From: Planctomycetales bacterium
Lineage (GTDB): Bacteria > Planctomycetota > Planctomycetia > Isosphaerales > Isosphaeraceae
Length of the DNA: 64,000 bases
Direction: 5' to 3'
NCBI GenBank assembly: GCA_027451885.1
Contig: DAIDHX010000105.1
Span: forward strand, 35,635 to 99,634
The position numbers and the translations under genes were made by a program. A model generated the notes under the pieces. That model saw nothing but the letters and a program-made list of their open reading frames with translations, searched no databases and was not told the DNA's origin. Below are positions 53,821 to 61,707 of this stretch, piece by piece (position 1 is the stretch's first letter; each line of letters starts with the position of its first letter).

Positions 53821-54468
53821 GCCGCGTGGACTCCTTTCCCTGGAGAGCATCCGACGAGCAAGGTTGTGTCGATCGCCGGCCCAGCGCCCGGCGCGGCCCA
53901 CGCTCCCGAGAACGGAGCGACGGCCAAGGCCGAGAGGGTCCCGCGGGCCGCACCACGCACGCCTGCGAACGTGCCGCGCAGGGATAGTATGCCCTGCCGA
54001 CAGGGTCGAAGCGCGTCCGCGGCGGCGGACGATGGGGCCAAGTGAAGGGGATGCAGGACGTGGTGTGAATTAACCGCGCAAAAGGCCAGGAGCCTCTCGC
54101 GACTTCCTTGGTTCATGCGTCGCGCAACCAGGACCCCGCGCCACGCCTTCTTGGCGCGACGCTGCCCAGAAAATCTCAGGCAGACCCGCGATCGAGCCTT
54201 CCCGGCACGATCACTCAAGCCCAACCTTTCGATCCCTGGTCCCGAGGCGTTCGCTCCGACCCTCCTGGCCTCTTGACAACCCCGACTTCCAGTCGTGGGC
54301 GTGCGAGATCCCGGGGGGTTCGCGATCACCGCGGTGAGCCCCTTTTACTAGGAGTAGACGAGGAGTACCAGATCAGTTATCGGCTTTTCCTCAAGCCGCC
54401 TTGAGATCTTTCTCCAGGTCGCTCACCGCGGCAGGATATTGCACCTAAGCGCTGCCCTACCGACCCAC
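53821..54468. other. Intergenic region (648 bases) without a recognised gene
   Basis: It lies upstream of the thioredoxin-protease gene and downstream of the DUF1080 gene, both on the minus strand. A minus-strand open frame of 170 codons runs through but its translation is compositionally random and has no ribosome site. A 6-bp hairpin (CTCAAG-CCGC-CTTGAG, 54390-54405) is present. No tRNA or known RNA was recognised. Confidence 0.5.
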
Positions 54469-55110
54469 TCATTGCGGCGGCATAGGCTTGATCAACAGAT
54501 CCTTGTAGCGAACCTCCATCGCCGGCCCCACATGCACCTGAAGCGCAATGATTCCCTCGTCCGCGAATTCCGCGTCCTTGCGATCGATCACAATCACCCC
54601 GTTCAGGTGGATCACCAGCCGCTTCCCAATCGCCGTGATCTCAATCTCGTTCCAGTCGTTCTTCTTGACCAGCTCATTCGCCTTGTCTTCCGGATAACGC
54701 TCGAGAATCCCCCGCCCTCGCTCCTCATACAGCAAGCCCCAGAAGCCCTCCGCCACATCCGCCTGCGGACCCGACACCGCACCATCTTCCCTCCGCTTGC
54801 TGCGAATCTGGATTCCCGAATTCCCATTCCGAATCTTCACCTTGGCCCTCAGCACAAAGTCCCGGTACGGCCTGGCCGTGACCAGGAATTCGTTCTTCTT
54901 GAGATCCCCCTTGGTCCTGCCCACGATCTCGCCATCCTCGACCGTGAACAGCGACTTATCCGCGGGGGTTACCCAGCCAGTGAGATCCTTGCCGTTGAAC
55001 AGGTGCACGAAGCCCATATTATCCTTGGCTTCGTCCTGCCCAGCGGGGGACGCGGCTGCCGCGAGGGCGAGTACGAAAATGGCGATTCCAGACGAAGCGA
55101 TCCGCAACAT
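54469..55110 (-). CDS. DUF1080 (3-keto-disaccharide hydrolase-like) secreted protein
   Basis: This 213-residue protein has a signal peptide ending near 'AAAASPAGQD'. 'FVHLFNGKDLTGW' is the typical DUF1080 opening, followed by 'VEDGEIVG', 'DFVLRAKVKI', 'NSGIQIRS' and 'IHLNGVIVIDR', the concanavalin-like strand pattern. Some family members hydrolyse 3-keto-glycosides; many are uncharacterised. It starts at 'MLRIASSG' (ATG 55110), because the upstream extension is charged and precedes the signal peptide. It is divergent from hpnC with a 240-base gap. Confidence 0.9.
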   Translation of the reverse strand: MLRIASSGIAIFVLALAAAASPAGQDEAKDNMGFVHLFNGKDLTGWVTPADKSLFTVEDGEIVGRTKGDLKKNEFLVTARPYRDFVLRAKVKIRNGNSGIQIRSKRREDGAVSGPQADVAEGFWGLLYEERGRGILERYPEDKANELVKKNDWNEIEITAIGKRLVIHLNGVIVIDRKDAEFADEGIIALQVHVGPAMEVRYKDLLIKPMPPQ

Positions 55111-55350
55111 GAGTTCAGGCTCCCTGAGCTTGCTTTCGCCGCGGTCCCAGGCGCGGGGCGCATCGACGAAGCGTTTCATTTGCAAATTCCACCGACCCGA
55201 TTCTCGCGCTCGATTCCACGCCGGTCAACCGCCTGCTCCGGGCACGCCTCGGCGTTTCCCACCGGCCCTGACCGCATTACAATGGCCTTTCGCGGGCATG
55301 AAGCCCAGGCCCGCCGCCACGCACTCTTCCAACCCCTGAGACGCCACCGG

Positions 55351-56316
55351 ATGGTCACAACGTTTCTCGACGACCTTGAACGCTACGGACCGCAATCAAC
55401 CGTCAGCGTCTCCCGTGCCGATGCCCTCGCCTACTGCGCCCAGCTCACCGCCAGCCATTACGAAAACTTCAGCGTCGTCACCCGGCTCACGCCCCGCGAG
55501 CATCGTCCCGCGTTCGCCAGCATCTATGCATTCTGCCGCTGGTCCGACGACCTCGGCGACGAGCTCGACGACCCCGCCCGCTCCCTCGAGCTCCTGGCAT
55601 GGTGGCGCGACTCGCTCCACGCCATGTACAACGGCCAGGCACGCCACCCCGTCTTCATCGCCCTGGCCGAAACCGTGGCGAAATACCACATCCCACCCCA
55701 GCCCTTCGAGCACCTGATCTCCGCCTTCGAGCAAGATCAACATGTCCACGAATACGAGGACGAGACCCAGCTCCTCGACTACTGCACCCGGTCCGCCAAT
55801 CCCGTCGGCCGCCTGGTGCTCTACACCGCGGGCGCTTACTCGGAAGAAAACGCACGCCTCTCCGATCACACCTGCACCGCGCTTCAGCTCACCAATTTCT
55901 GGCAGGACGTCGCCCGCGACCTCGCGATCGGCCGCATTTACCTGCCCCGCGCTGACCGCGAACGCTTCGGCTGCCGCGAGTCCGACCTCCGCGGCCGCCT
56001 GTTCACTCCCGAATTCGCCGCCATGATGAAACACCTGGTCGACCGCACCCGCGCGATGTTCGAAGCCGGCAGGCCCCTCATCACCCGCATCCCACGACCG
56101 CTCGCCGTCGATATCGACCTCTTCTCCCGCGGCGGGCTCGCCATCCTCGACCGCATCGAACGGCAACACTACGACGTGCTCTCCTCCCGCCCCACTCTCT
56201 CAAAACTCGCCAAGCTCGGGCTTCTCATCCGCGCAGTCGCCGGCCTCGCCCACGCTCGCGTGCTCGATGCCCGCCCCACCCACCAGCAATCTCATACGGG
56301 AGAGCCAGGGTCGTGA
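55351..56316 (+). CDS. hpnC: Squalene synthase HpnC
   Basis: This 321-residue trans-isoprenyl diphosphate synthase family protein has the first Asp-rich motif 'DDLGDE' at 66-71 and the second as 'NFWQDVARD', with 'RIYLPRAD' after it. In HpnCDE, HpnD makes presqualene diphosphate and HpnC converts it to hydroxysqualene. The start at ATG 55351 is probable; an ATG at 55282 in the same frame is an alternative. It overlaps hpnD by four bases (GTGA). HpnE is not in the window. Confidence 0.92.
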   Translation: MVTTFLDDLERYGPQSTVSVSRADALAYCAQLTASHYENFSVVTRLTPREHRPAFASIYAFCRWSDDLGDELDDPARSLELLAWWRDSLHAMYNGQARHPVFIALAETVAKYHIPPQPFEHLISAFEQDQHVHEYEDETQLLDYCTRSANPVGRLVLYTAGAYSEENARLSDHTCTALQLTNFWQDVARDLAIGRIYLPRADRERFGCRESDLRGRLFTPEFAAMMKHLVDRTRAMFEAGRPLITRIPRPLAVDIDLFSRGGLAILDRIERQHYDVLSSRPTLSKLAKLGLLIRAVAGLAHARVLDARPTHQQSHTGEPGS

Positions 56317-57176
56317 CTCCCGGCCACGCACTCAAGGCGAGCTACTCCCACTGCGCCCGCATCGCCCGCCGCCAGGCGCGCAACTTCTATTACGCCTTCC
56401 TGCTCCTGCCCGCCGAACGCAGGCGCTCAATGAACGCCCTCTACGCCTTTCTACGCCGAACCGACGACCTCGCCGACGACGCCGGCTCGGATTCCGAAAA
56501 AGCCCAGGCGCTCCACGCCTGGCGCACCGATCTCGACGCACTCCTCGCCGGCCGGCACGTCGCCTGGCCAGGCGCCCTCGCACTCGCCGATACCGTCGCA
56601 CGCCACGCCATACCCCCCGCCCTGCTCCACCAGGCCATCGACGGCGTGCTCATGGATGTCACCCACAGGTCGTTCGACACCTTCCACGACCTCGCCGATT
56701 ATTGCCACCACGTGGCTTCCGTGGTCGGGCTTTCATGTCTTCATATCTGGGGATATCGCTCTGAAGGCGGCAGGGCCGAGGCCCTCGCCGAGCACGACGG
56801 CCTGGCGCTCCAGCTCACCAACATCCTCCGCGACGTCGGCGAGGACGCCCGCGCAGGCCGCGTCTACCTCCCGCGCGAGGATCTCGAACGCTTCGGCGTC
56901 CTCCCCGCCGAGCTCGCCCGGCCCGAGCCCCCCGATGAACGCATCCGCGCCCTGCTCGAATTCCAGGCCCTCCGCGCCCGCGACCACTACCAGCAGGCCG
57001 AAGGGCTCGTCCCCCTCGTCGACCCCGTCGGCCGCCCCGCGCTGCGCACCATCGTGGGCATCTACCGCGCCCTGCTCGACGAGATCATCCGCCAGGACTA
57101 CGACGTCCGCCGCGCCCGCGTCGCCCTGCCCGCCACCCGCAAAATCGCCGTCGCGATCAAGTCCCTTTGCCAGTAA
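56313..57176 (+). CDS. hpnD: Presqualene diphosphate synthase HpnD, C-terminus replaced
   Basis: This 287-residue protein starts at a GTG overlapping the hpnC stop (GTGA), so the two are translationally coupled. 'YAFLRRTDDLADD' (first Asp-rich motif, 51-56) and 'LTNILRDVGEDARAGRVYLP' (second motif) identify the family. It condenses two farnesyl diphosphates to presqualene diphosphate. The last six codons ('IKSLCQ') follow the 45-base repeat 57111-57155 and probably come from an inserted island. The original ending appears after the second repeat copy near 61.5 kb ('LRALWAS'). The change affects only the extreme C-terminus, so the enzyme is probably active. Confidence 0.93.
   Translation: MTPGHALKASYSHCARIARRQARNFYYAFLLLPAERRRSMNALYAFLRRTDDLADDAGSDSEKAQALHAWRTDLDALLAGRHVAWPGALALADTVARHAIPPALLHQAIDGVLMDVTHRSFDTFHDLADYCHHVASVVGLSCLHIWGYRSEGGRAEALAEHDGLALQLTNILRDVGEDARAGRVYLPREDLERFGVLPAELARPEPPDERIRALLEFQALRARDHYQQAEGLVPLVDPVGRPALRTIVGIYRALLDEIIRQDYDVRRARVALPATRKIAVAIKSLCQ
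57111..57155 (+). repeat. 45-base direct repeat, left copy (inside hpnD); candidate attL core
   Basis: This stretch encodes 'RARVALPATRKIAVA' at the end of HpnD. It is identical base for base to 61476-61520. Flanks differ immediately on both sides. Together with the second copy it brackets 4320 bases and resembles a site-specific recombination core in a gene's 3' end. Confidence 0.85.
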
Positions 57177-57185
57177 CGCTCGGGG

Positions 57186-58293
57186 TCACCGGGTGTGGTC
57201 ATCGCTCCGGATCACGGGTATCGAAAGCACACTGCCCTCCTTTTCCAGACCGAGCAGCACCGCCGAATCCCCCGCCAACGTCGAGGACCTTTCAAGCCTG
57301 GCTTCAAATCTCGTTCGGCCGGCAGACTTTTCGACCTGTTTGATCGCGAGCCCGGCCGGACACGAGACAACCCTCACCACGCCCGTGGATGCTCCCTCGT
57401 CGTCGATTTCCACGGAGAACGACGCCACCGCGAAATCCTCCGAACCGTCCGTCACAAAATAGAGAACTCTCGGAGACGCACGAAACGGCGCCTGTACGTG
57501 ACCGAAAGCGGGAAGCGCCAAAACGGGCTTTTCACCACTCCCGGAATAGAACGACAGAGTTTCGCGAAAATCGCCCGGCTTCGCCCTTTTTCCGAGAGTC
57601 ACGCGGTACCGGTAGGTGCGGGCAATCACCCCCCCCCAGGTCGCGATCTTCGTCGGCACAAACCCCGCCTTCAACACGAAGACTGGACGTCGACGCGTCC
57701 ACCTTCTGGATCCAGCTCGGCTGCCCCGCGGGCTCACGCGTCATGACCATGACACCCATTTCCCTGGGAAGATCTCTCGCCTTCACGTCTCCAAATGGAA
57801 TCGACAAAGAGGTCAACACGAGATAAGGGGGCCTGTCCGCGCCGACCATCGTTAGCCCAAGGCGAACGCTCTTCGCCTCGCTTGACTTGATGGGAATCAT
57901 GATCTCGACCGCCTTGCGCCCCGCGGACGGAGGCTGTCCACTCACAACGACCTCCACCCCGACGCCAGGTTCGATCGTCTGGCCGCTAATCGACGCCACA
58001 CTGCACCCACACGACGTCGAAGGGGTGCCAAGGGTCACAACTCCTTTTCCCCGGTTCACAATCGTGTACGTCGCCGTGACCGTCGATTCCCCGGGCCTGG
58101 CCGCCACCTCCCTCGAGGGCGGGATGATCTCCAGCTCCATCCCGGGCCGAGGGCCGGAGATTCTCCGGGCCATGAATGCACCGGCCGTGGCAAAAAGTGT
58201 TAGGCCCGCGGCCAGCAACAACTTCCCAGTCCAGCTCGGATTCGCTCCGAACATACCTCCTCCAGTTGGCGAATTCGCCGCGTTCCACATCAT
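57186..58293 (-). pseudogene. DUF1573-like membrane protein gene with a frameshift
   Basis: The first part (58293 to about 57690) starts at an ATG overlapping the DUF1559 stop (ATGA) and encodes a transmembrane segment (about 24-42) and a DUF1573 domain with 'STSCGCSVA'. Near 57675-57695 the coding signal passes to another frame, which continues with 'FVLKAGFVPTKIATWGG' and 'YRYRVTLGKRAKPGDF' to a stop at 57186. High third-position G+C switches frames at that point. A nine-base G run (57629-57637 as C on the plus strand) lies just downstream. It is either a true frameshift, a sequencing error or recoding. DUF1573 proteins are of unknown function. Confidence 0.7.
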
Positions 58294-59327
58294 GGCATCT
58301 GAAAAACTTCGCCGCCCGCCCGCGTGCCAAGCGCAGCCCAGACGCTGGCTTCCACGCCATTTCGAACCCAGCGCACGGAACCATCAGCCAACGCCAGGCT
58401 GACTCCCCCCGGATGATTGCTGCGGGCGGTGACCACTCCCGGCGGCGGGTCGATGCCCCGGATCAGGCAATCCGAGTAGATGCTGTTGGGCGTGAAGCAA
58501 TGGTTGTAGAGCGACTGGTCCATCGTGCCCACGACCCAGCTCAGCCCAGATACCTTGAAGAAGCCCCATGTCGGCGCGGTTTTCGATGCGCATTCCCGAA
58601 TCGCGGCCGGCACGCTCGACAGATCCACAAAGTCCTTCACCAGATCTCGCCGAGCATCGAATTGATCGCCGATTTGCACCGAGACAAGTTTTTCGCTGAA
58701 CGACGCCGTGTTGCTCAGCCCGTCGATGCAGGCGGCCGCGTTCAGATCCAGGGGACCTGTCCACGCGGTTTGCGTCCAGAACAGGCCATGATCCAACGTG
58801 CTCGGTACGTCAAGGTAATACCCCGCACTCGCACGATAACTCGTGGGACCGATCGTCCCCCTGACCGTCGCCTGATCCGCCGGACAGAGAAGATCCGAAA
58901 GCCGCGTCGAAATCACGGTCGTGTTGATCGCCACCCCATCTTGGTAAGAAGTATAGAGCAAGAAATCGTAGAGCGGCGCGTCGAAATTGAGCGCGTTGTA
59001 CAGTGGTTCGCTCCCAAGGTACGGAAGCAGGCGGGTGAAAACCGAGTAACACTGAAGGAAGTGATGAGGCGCGCCCCCCGGTCCGGTGGATACGGGTGGG
59101 AAGCGACTGTTCTCCGCGTGATAGGAGTGAATCGCAAGCCCAAGTTGCTTGAGATTATTCACGCATTGCAGCCGGCGGGCAGCCCCCCTGGCCTCCTGAA
59201 TCGCCGGTGTGATCAAGGCCGCCAACAGGAAGATGATTCCAATCACCAACAGGCTCTCGACAAGCGTGAAACCACCGTGGGGCGAAATCCCGAGACGGCG
59301 CCCAACAGATGGCATCGGTCTTCTCAT
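58290..59327 (-). CDS. DUF1559 prepilin-like protein (divergent, in island)
   Basis: This 345-residue protein starts at ATG 59327, seven bases after GGGAG; an upstream in-frame ATG lacks a ribosome site. The prepilin signature is present but altered ('[16 protein letters not shown]', '[23 protein letters not shown]') compared with the other two DUF1559 proteins here. The C-terminal '[17 protein letters not shown]' is the family hallmark. Its stop overlaps the start of the next DUF1573-like gene by four bases (ATGA), giving translational coupling. The divergence fits a separate origin for the island. Confidence 0.93.
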   Translation of the reverse strand: MRRPMPSVGRRLGISPHGGFTLVESLLVIGIIFLLAALITPAIQEARGAARRLQCVNNLKQLGLAIHSYHAENSRFPPVSTGPGGAPHHFLQCYSVFTRLLPYLGSEPLYNALNFDAPLYDFLLYTSYQDGVAINTTVISTRLSDLLCPADQATVRGTIGPTSYRASAGYYLDVPSTLDHGLFWTQTAWTGPLDLNAAACIDGLSNTASFSEKLVSVQIGDQFDARRDLVKDFVDLSSVPAAIRECASKTAPTWGFFKVSGLSWVVGTMDQSLYNHCFTPNSIYSDCLIRGIDPPPGVVTARSNHPGGVSLALADGSVRWVRNGVEASVWAALGTRAGGEVFQMP

Positions 59328-59589
59328 GATTGCTCCCTGATGCTTCAAGATCACGGCGAATCATCCCCAGATCAGCGAAATCAGTCGACGCCAACGGCTC
59401 GCCTTTCCCCACCCGCCCCGATTCCCATCGGACCCGCTCGGACGCCTTGAGCTTGTGTTGATTCTTCCGCGTGTAAGTGAACATACAAAAGCATGGTGAG
59501 GACGACTGGCGATGCGCCCCGCTGGCGGTCACAGACGCGCGAAACCCCAGTCGCGGCAGGCCTCCAGGCGACCAGGGCCGAATTCGCGA

Positions 59590-60666
59590 TCACGCCGTAC
59601 GACGCATCCACCCCCATGTTCCCAGACAGACGAAGGCGCCCGCCAGGAACACGAGTTCCCATCGAAATCGGTCGACCGTCGCTTCCGCCAGGACCATCGA
59701 CCGATCCAACTTTTCCGATGCAGGGTTGAGGGCGGCGACGCGGGCCTTTCTCAGCTCGAAGCGATTCTTTCTCGCTTCATTACCGTGCTTTCCGTCGTTC
59801 CCTCCTTTGATGTAGCTCGACCAGTTTCTCTCATCGCGCACAAGCGTCCCGTCCGTGATTGGCGGCATCCTGAAAACCGTGGAGGTCGTTGGACTGTTGA
59901 CCGAGACCTGGGAGAGTTTAAAGGCGGAATGGGTGTTGGAGCCCGGCGGTAAACTCGCCGCTTCCTGCGCCCAGACGATTTCCGAGGGAAACCAATGGCC
60001 CGCGCTGCGCTCAAATGACGTGGTCTTGCAGACAAAAACCCCTTCGAGCTCGACCTGGGCGGGGAGCCAGTTCCGACCCGGATCCAGCACACATCTCAGC
60101 CGGTTTCCTCGACGCGTGGCCGTGAGCGTGAACTGTTCCCGGCCCCCGACCTGCTCCCGCGTTACGCTGCCGCCTTCCTCGATCCACTTGTGAACCGGCT
60201 TGCCTCCGGGCATCCAGGCCCAGAGTGCAAGACACATGGTATTATCATATTCCCCTGGGAGATCGACCTGATTGCGGATGACGACGTCGTCGATGACATC
60301 TGGTTCCTCCGGGGTCGAAACCAGCCCATAAAACGTGCGACCATCCTCTCGAAACTGGTGTAGCTCAGCGACGGAGCCGTCCTTTCCCCTCGACCGCCTC
60401 TGAAACGCATACCGCCCTCCCGATCCGTACGCAAGCCAGATGGCCACGCTGGTCGAACCCGGGGGGAACACTCGGCGGCCATCCGAATCGAGTATGAACT
60501 CCTCGCCGCTGGCCTCGAGCGTCTCAATCGAATCCCAGTACGCCTTGACCTGGGCGTGAATGCGCTCCTGATCAGGATTATCCGCACGTGCTAGCCCAGC
60601 CAGCGACGCCATCAAGTAAATGAATATTCCATGGATCGCCCCTTGATAAATCCGCGCGAATCGCAT
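59590..60666 (-). CDS. Secreted protein of unknown function with C-terminal membrane segment
   Basis: This 358-residue protein has an N-terminal signal peptide (to about residue 28, 'GLARADN') and a hydrophobic segment near residues 330-350 ('WELVFLAGAFVCLGTWGWM') followed by 'RRT', so it is probably anchored by its C-terminus. The central region ('YWDSIETLEASGEEF', 'FRMPPITDGTLV') resembles the LolA-like proteins frequently found in planctomycetes beside DUF1559 genes (weak). It starts six bases after the stop of the upstream DUF1573-like lipoprotein gene, so the block is an operon. No enzyme motif is visible. Confidence 0.72.
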   Translation of the reverse strand: MRFARIYQGAIHGIFIYLMASLAGLARADNPDQERIHAQVKAYWDSIETLEASGEEFILDSDGRRVFPPGSTSVAIWLAYGSGGRYAFQRRSRGKDGSVAELHQFREDGRTFYGLVSTPEEPDVIDDVVIRNQVDLPGEYDNTMCLALWAWMPGGKPVHKWIEEGGSVTREQVGGREQFTLTATRRGNRLRCVLDPGRNWLPAQVELEGVFVCKTTSFERSAGHWFPSEIVWAQEAASLPPGSNTHSAFKLSQVSVNSPTTSTVFRMPPITDGTLVRDERNWSSYIKGGNDGKHGNEARKNRFELRKARVAALNPASEKLDRSMVLAEATVDRFRWELVFLAGAFVCLGTWGWMRRTA

Positions 60667-60671
60667 CGGCG

Positions 60672-61127
60672 TCAGCCTCCATCACGACCGACCTGAAGCC
60701 CCACCGTCAACTTGAAGAGCTCGTGGGAATCTCCGTCGTAGCCCGTGACATCAACCGATAACCGGCCGCGGAATTCAGGCTCGACGGAGGGATCGAACGC
60801 CAGTGGGAGAGTCGCTCGATCCCTGTGAGGGACCCTGAGTGGAACAGCGCCCTGCCCCGGCTTGATGCATTCACATCAAGCAGAAATCGCTTCGACGACG
60901 AGGTCGAATCCGTTGTCGTTCGTCAGGTCGACAGCGCCCGACCAGGATGCGCCGGGCGCAAGCGCACCAACCCGAAGGACCGGACTGGAGACGTGGATCA
61001 GCCGACCTCGAGACTCCCTCCCCTTGGCAACCACCTCGCGCCCGGAACCGCACCCAAAATGACCCACTGCCACCAACAACAGGCACGCCACGGCCCGTGG
61101 TTCGATCCAGGCTCTCCGAGTCCGCAA
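60672..61127 (-). pseudogene. DUF1573-like lipoprotein gene with an in-frame TGA before its CxC motif
   Basis: A TTG start at 61127 begins a signal peptide with lipobox 'VGHFGC', followed by the DUF1573 strands 'VLRVGALAPGASWSG' and 'LTNDNGFDLVVEAISA'. The frame then meets TGA at 60876-60878 and continues without shift into 'CECIKPGQGAVPLRV', 'LPLAFDPSVEPEFRG' and 'VGLQVGRDGG' to a TGA at 60672. Without the internal stop it would be a normal 151-residue DUF1573 lipoprotein. The position is usually Ser/Thr before CxC, so TCA-to-TGA is the simplest origin. TGA read-through or selenocysteine is a less likely alternative. A perfect 8-bp hairpin spans the codon. Confidence 0.75.
60862..60881 (-). 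other. Hairpin spanning the internal TGA
   Basis: On the minus strand, CTTGATG (60875-60881 as read in reverse) and CATCAAG pair around a small loop, within a slightly longer palindrome GCTTGATG/CATCAAGC of 8 bp and a six-base loop. The TGA at 60876-60878 is in the first arm. It is shorter than known bacterial SECIS elements and lacks their usual loop sequence. Confidence 0.4.
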
Positions 61128-61475
61128 GGTATTCAGCCCGAGCCCGCCAGGCGCGTGATGAAGTGAGGCAGAATCGCGGGGGGGGGATCACTGGTGTCAT
61201 GGAATTGTGTCCAAACGCCTCACCCTTCAGCCAGCGATTGAACGAACTGCGTAGGACAGTAATCAAGTAAGACCACGCTGTCAAGGGACCATGGCACAAT
61301 CCATCATCCGATTCGATCGTGATGCAAGAGGTGAGTCTGACGCGTGGCGGCGCACAGTCGCATCGCAAGCACGAAGCCCCGTCTCGAATGGCGGTCGTCG
61401 AGCATGGACCAGGACTGCTCGACGCGCACTTGTAATTCACGTATTTTTATGTTGCGATATAATTATCTATTATCG

Positions 61476-61520
61476 CGCGCCCGCGTCGCCCTGCCCGCCA
61501 CCCGCAAAATCGCCGTCGCG
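61476..61520 (+). repeat. 45-base direct repeat, right copy; candidate attR core
   Basis: It is identical to 57111-57155 in hpnD. To its left is the AT-rich island end; to its right an hpnD-like ending continues in the same reading frame to TAG at 61544. Confidence 0.85.
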
Positions 61521-61544
61521 TTGCGTGCGCTTTGGGCCTCTTAG
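61476..61544 (+). pseudogene. Displaced 3' end of hpnD
   Basis: The repeat encodes 'RARVALPATRKIAVA' and continues as 'LRALWAS' to a TAG at 61542-61544. Joining 56313-57155 with 61521-61544 gives a 288-residue HpnD, one residue longer than the present product. Its 'ALRAL' ending fits squalene/phytoene synthases better than the present 'AIKSLCQ'. This supports the remnant being the original gene end. Confidence 0.65.
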
Positions 61545-61707
61545 ACTCTTCACCCTTCGCGAGACGTCTCCCAGACCCCAGCGCCCCCCGCCGGGACTCG
61601 ACACCCCGCGCATGCGGCGGTAAGCTCGAAAGGGATTATTCCAGACCGCTTTGATCGTCTCGCGTCAACCTGGGCGAGGCGGTTCCTACCCCACTGGTGC
61701 CTCACCC

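Larger units (their letters stand above)
57156..61475. mobile_element. Putative 4.3 kb genomic island inserted in the hpnD 3' end
   Basis: The segment between the two 45-base repeats holds four minus-strand genes arranged head to tail (61127 down to 57186). They encode two DUF1573-like proteins, one DUF1559 prepilin and one unknown membrane-anchored protein. It reads lower in G+C than the flanks, contains two nine-base G/C homopolymers, and its right end is strikingly AT-rich (about 61436-61475). There the inverted pair GCGATA/TATCGC (61454-61459 and 61471-61476) abuts the repeat. No integrase or transposase is encoded, so mobilisation in trans or a decayed element is inferred. Duplication plus insertion is the alternative explanation. 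Confidence 0.6.
61128..61707. other. 580-base region: island right end, hpnD remnant and TlpA upstream region
   Basis: It includes a nine-base G run (61178-61186), the promoter region expected for the minus-strand island operon (no clear -35/-10 found), the AT-rich end 61436-61475, the second 45-base repeat with the hpnD remnant, and about 160 bases upstream of the TlpA-like gene. No other coding region is supported. Confidence 0.5.

Noticed and set aside
53821..54468. Possible tRNA near 54240-54340 (GGTTCG-containing stretch)
   Set aside because: The surrounding bases do not form an acceptor stem, anticodon arm or proper T-arm.
54439..55350. N-terminal extension of hpnC by about 300 codons
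   Set aside because: It runs antisense over the DUF1080 gene and has no HpnC similarity; HpnC similarity begins at about 55351.
60862..60881. Canonical bacterial SECIS element at the internal TGA
   Set aside because: The hairpin is only 22 bases with the TGA in its first arm and a six-base loop. Known bacterial SECIS elements place a longer stem-loop after the UGA. It is kept only as a hairpin.
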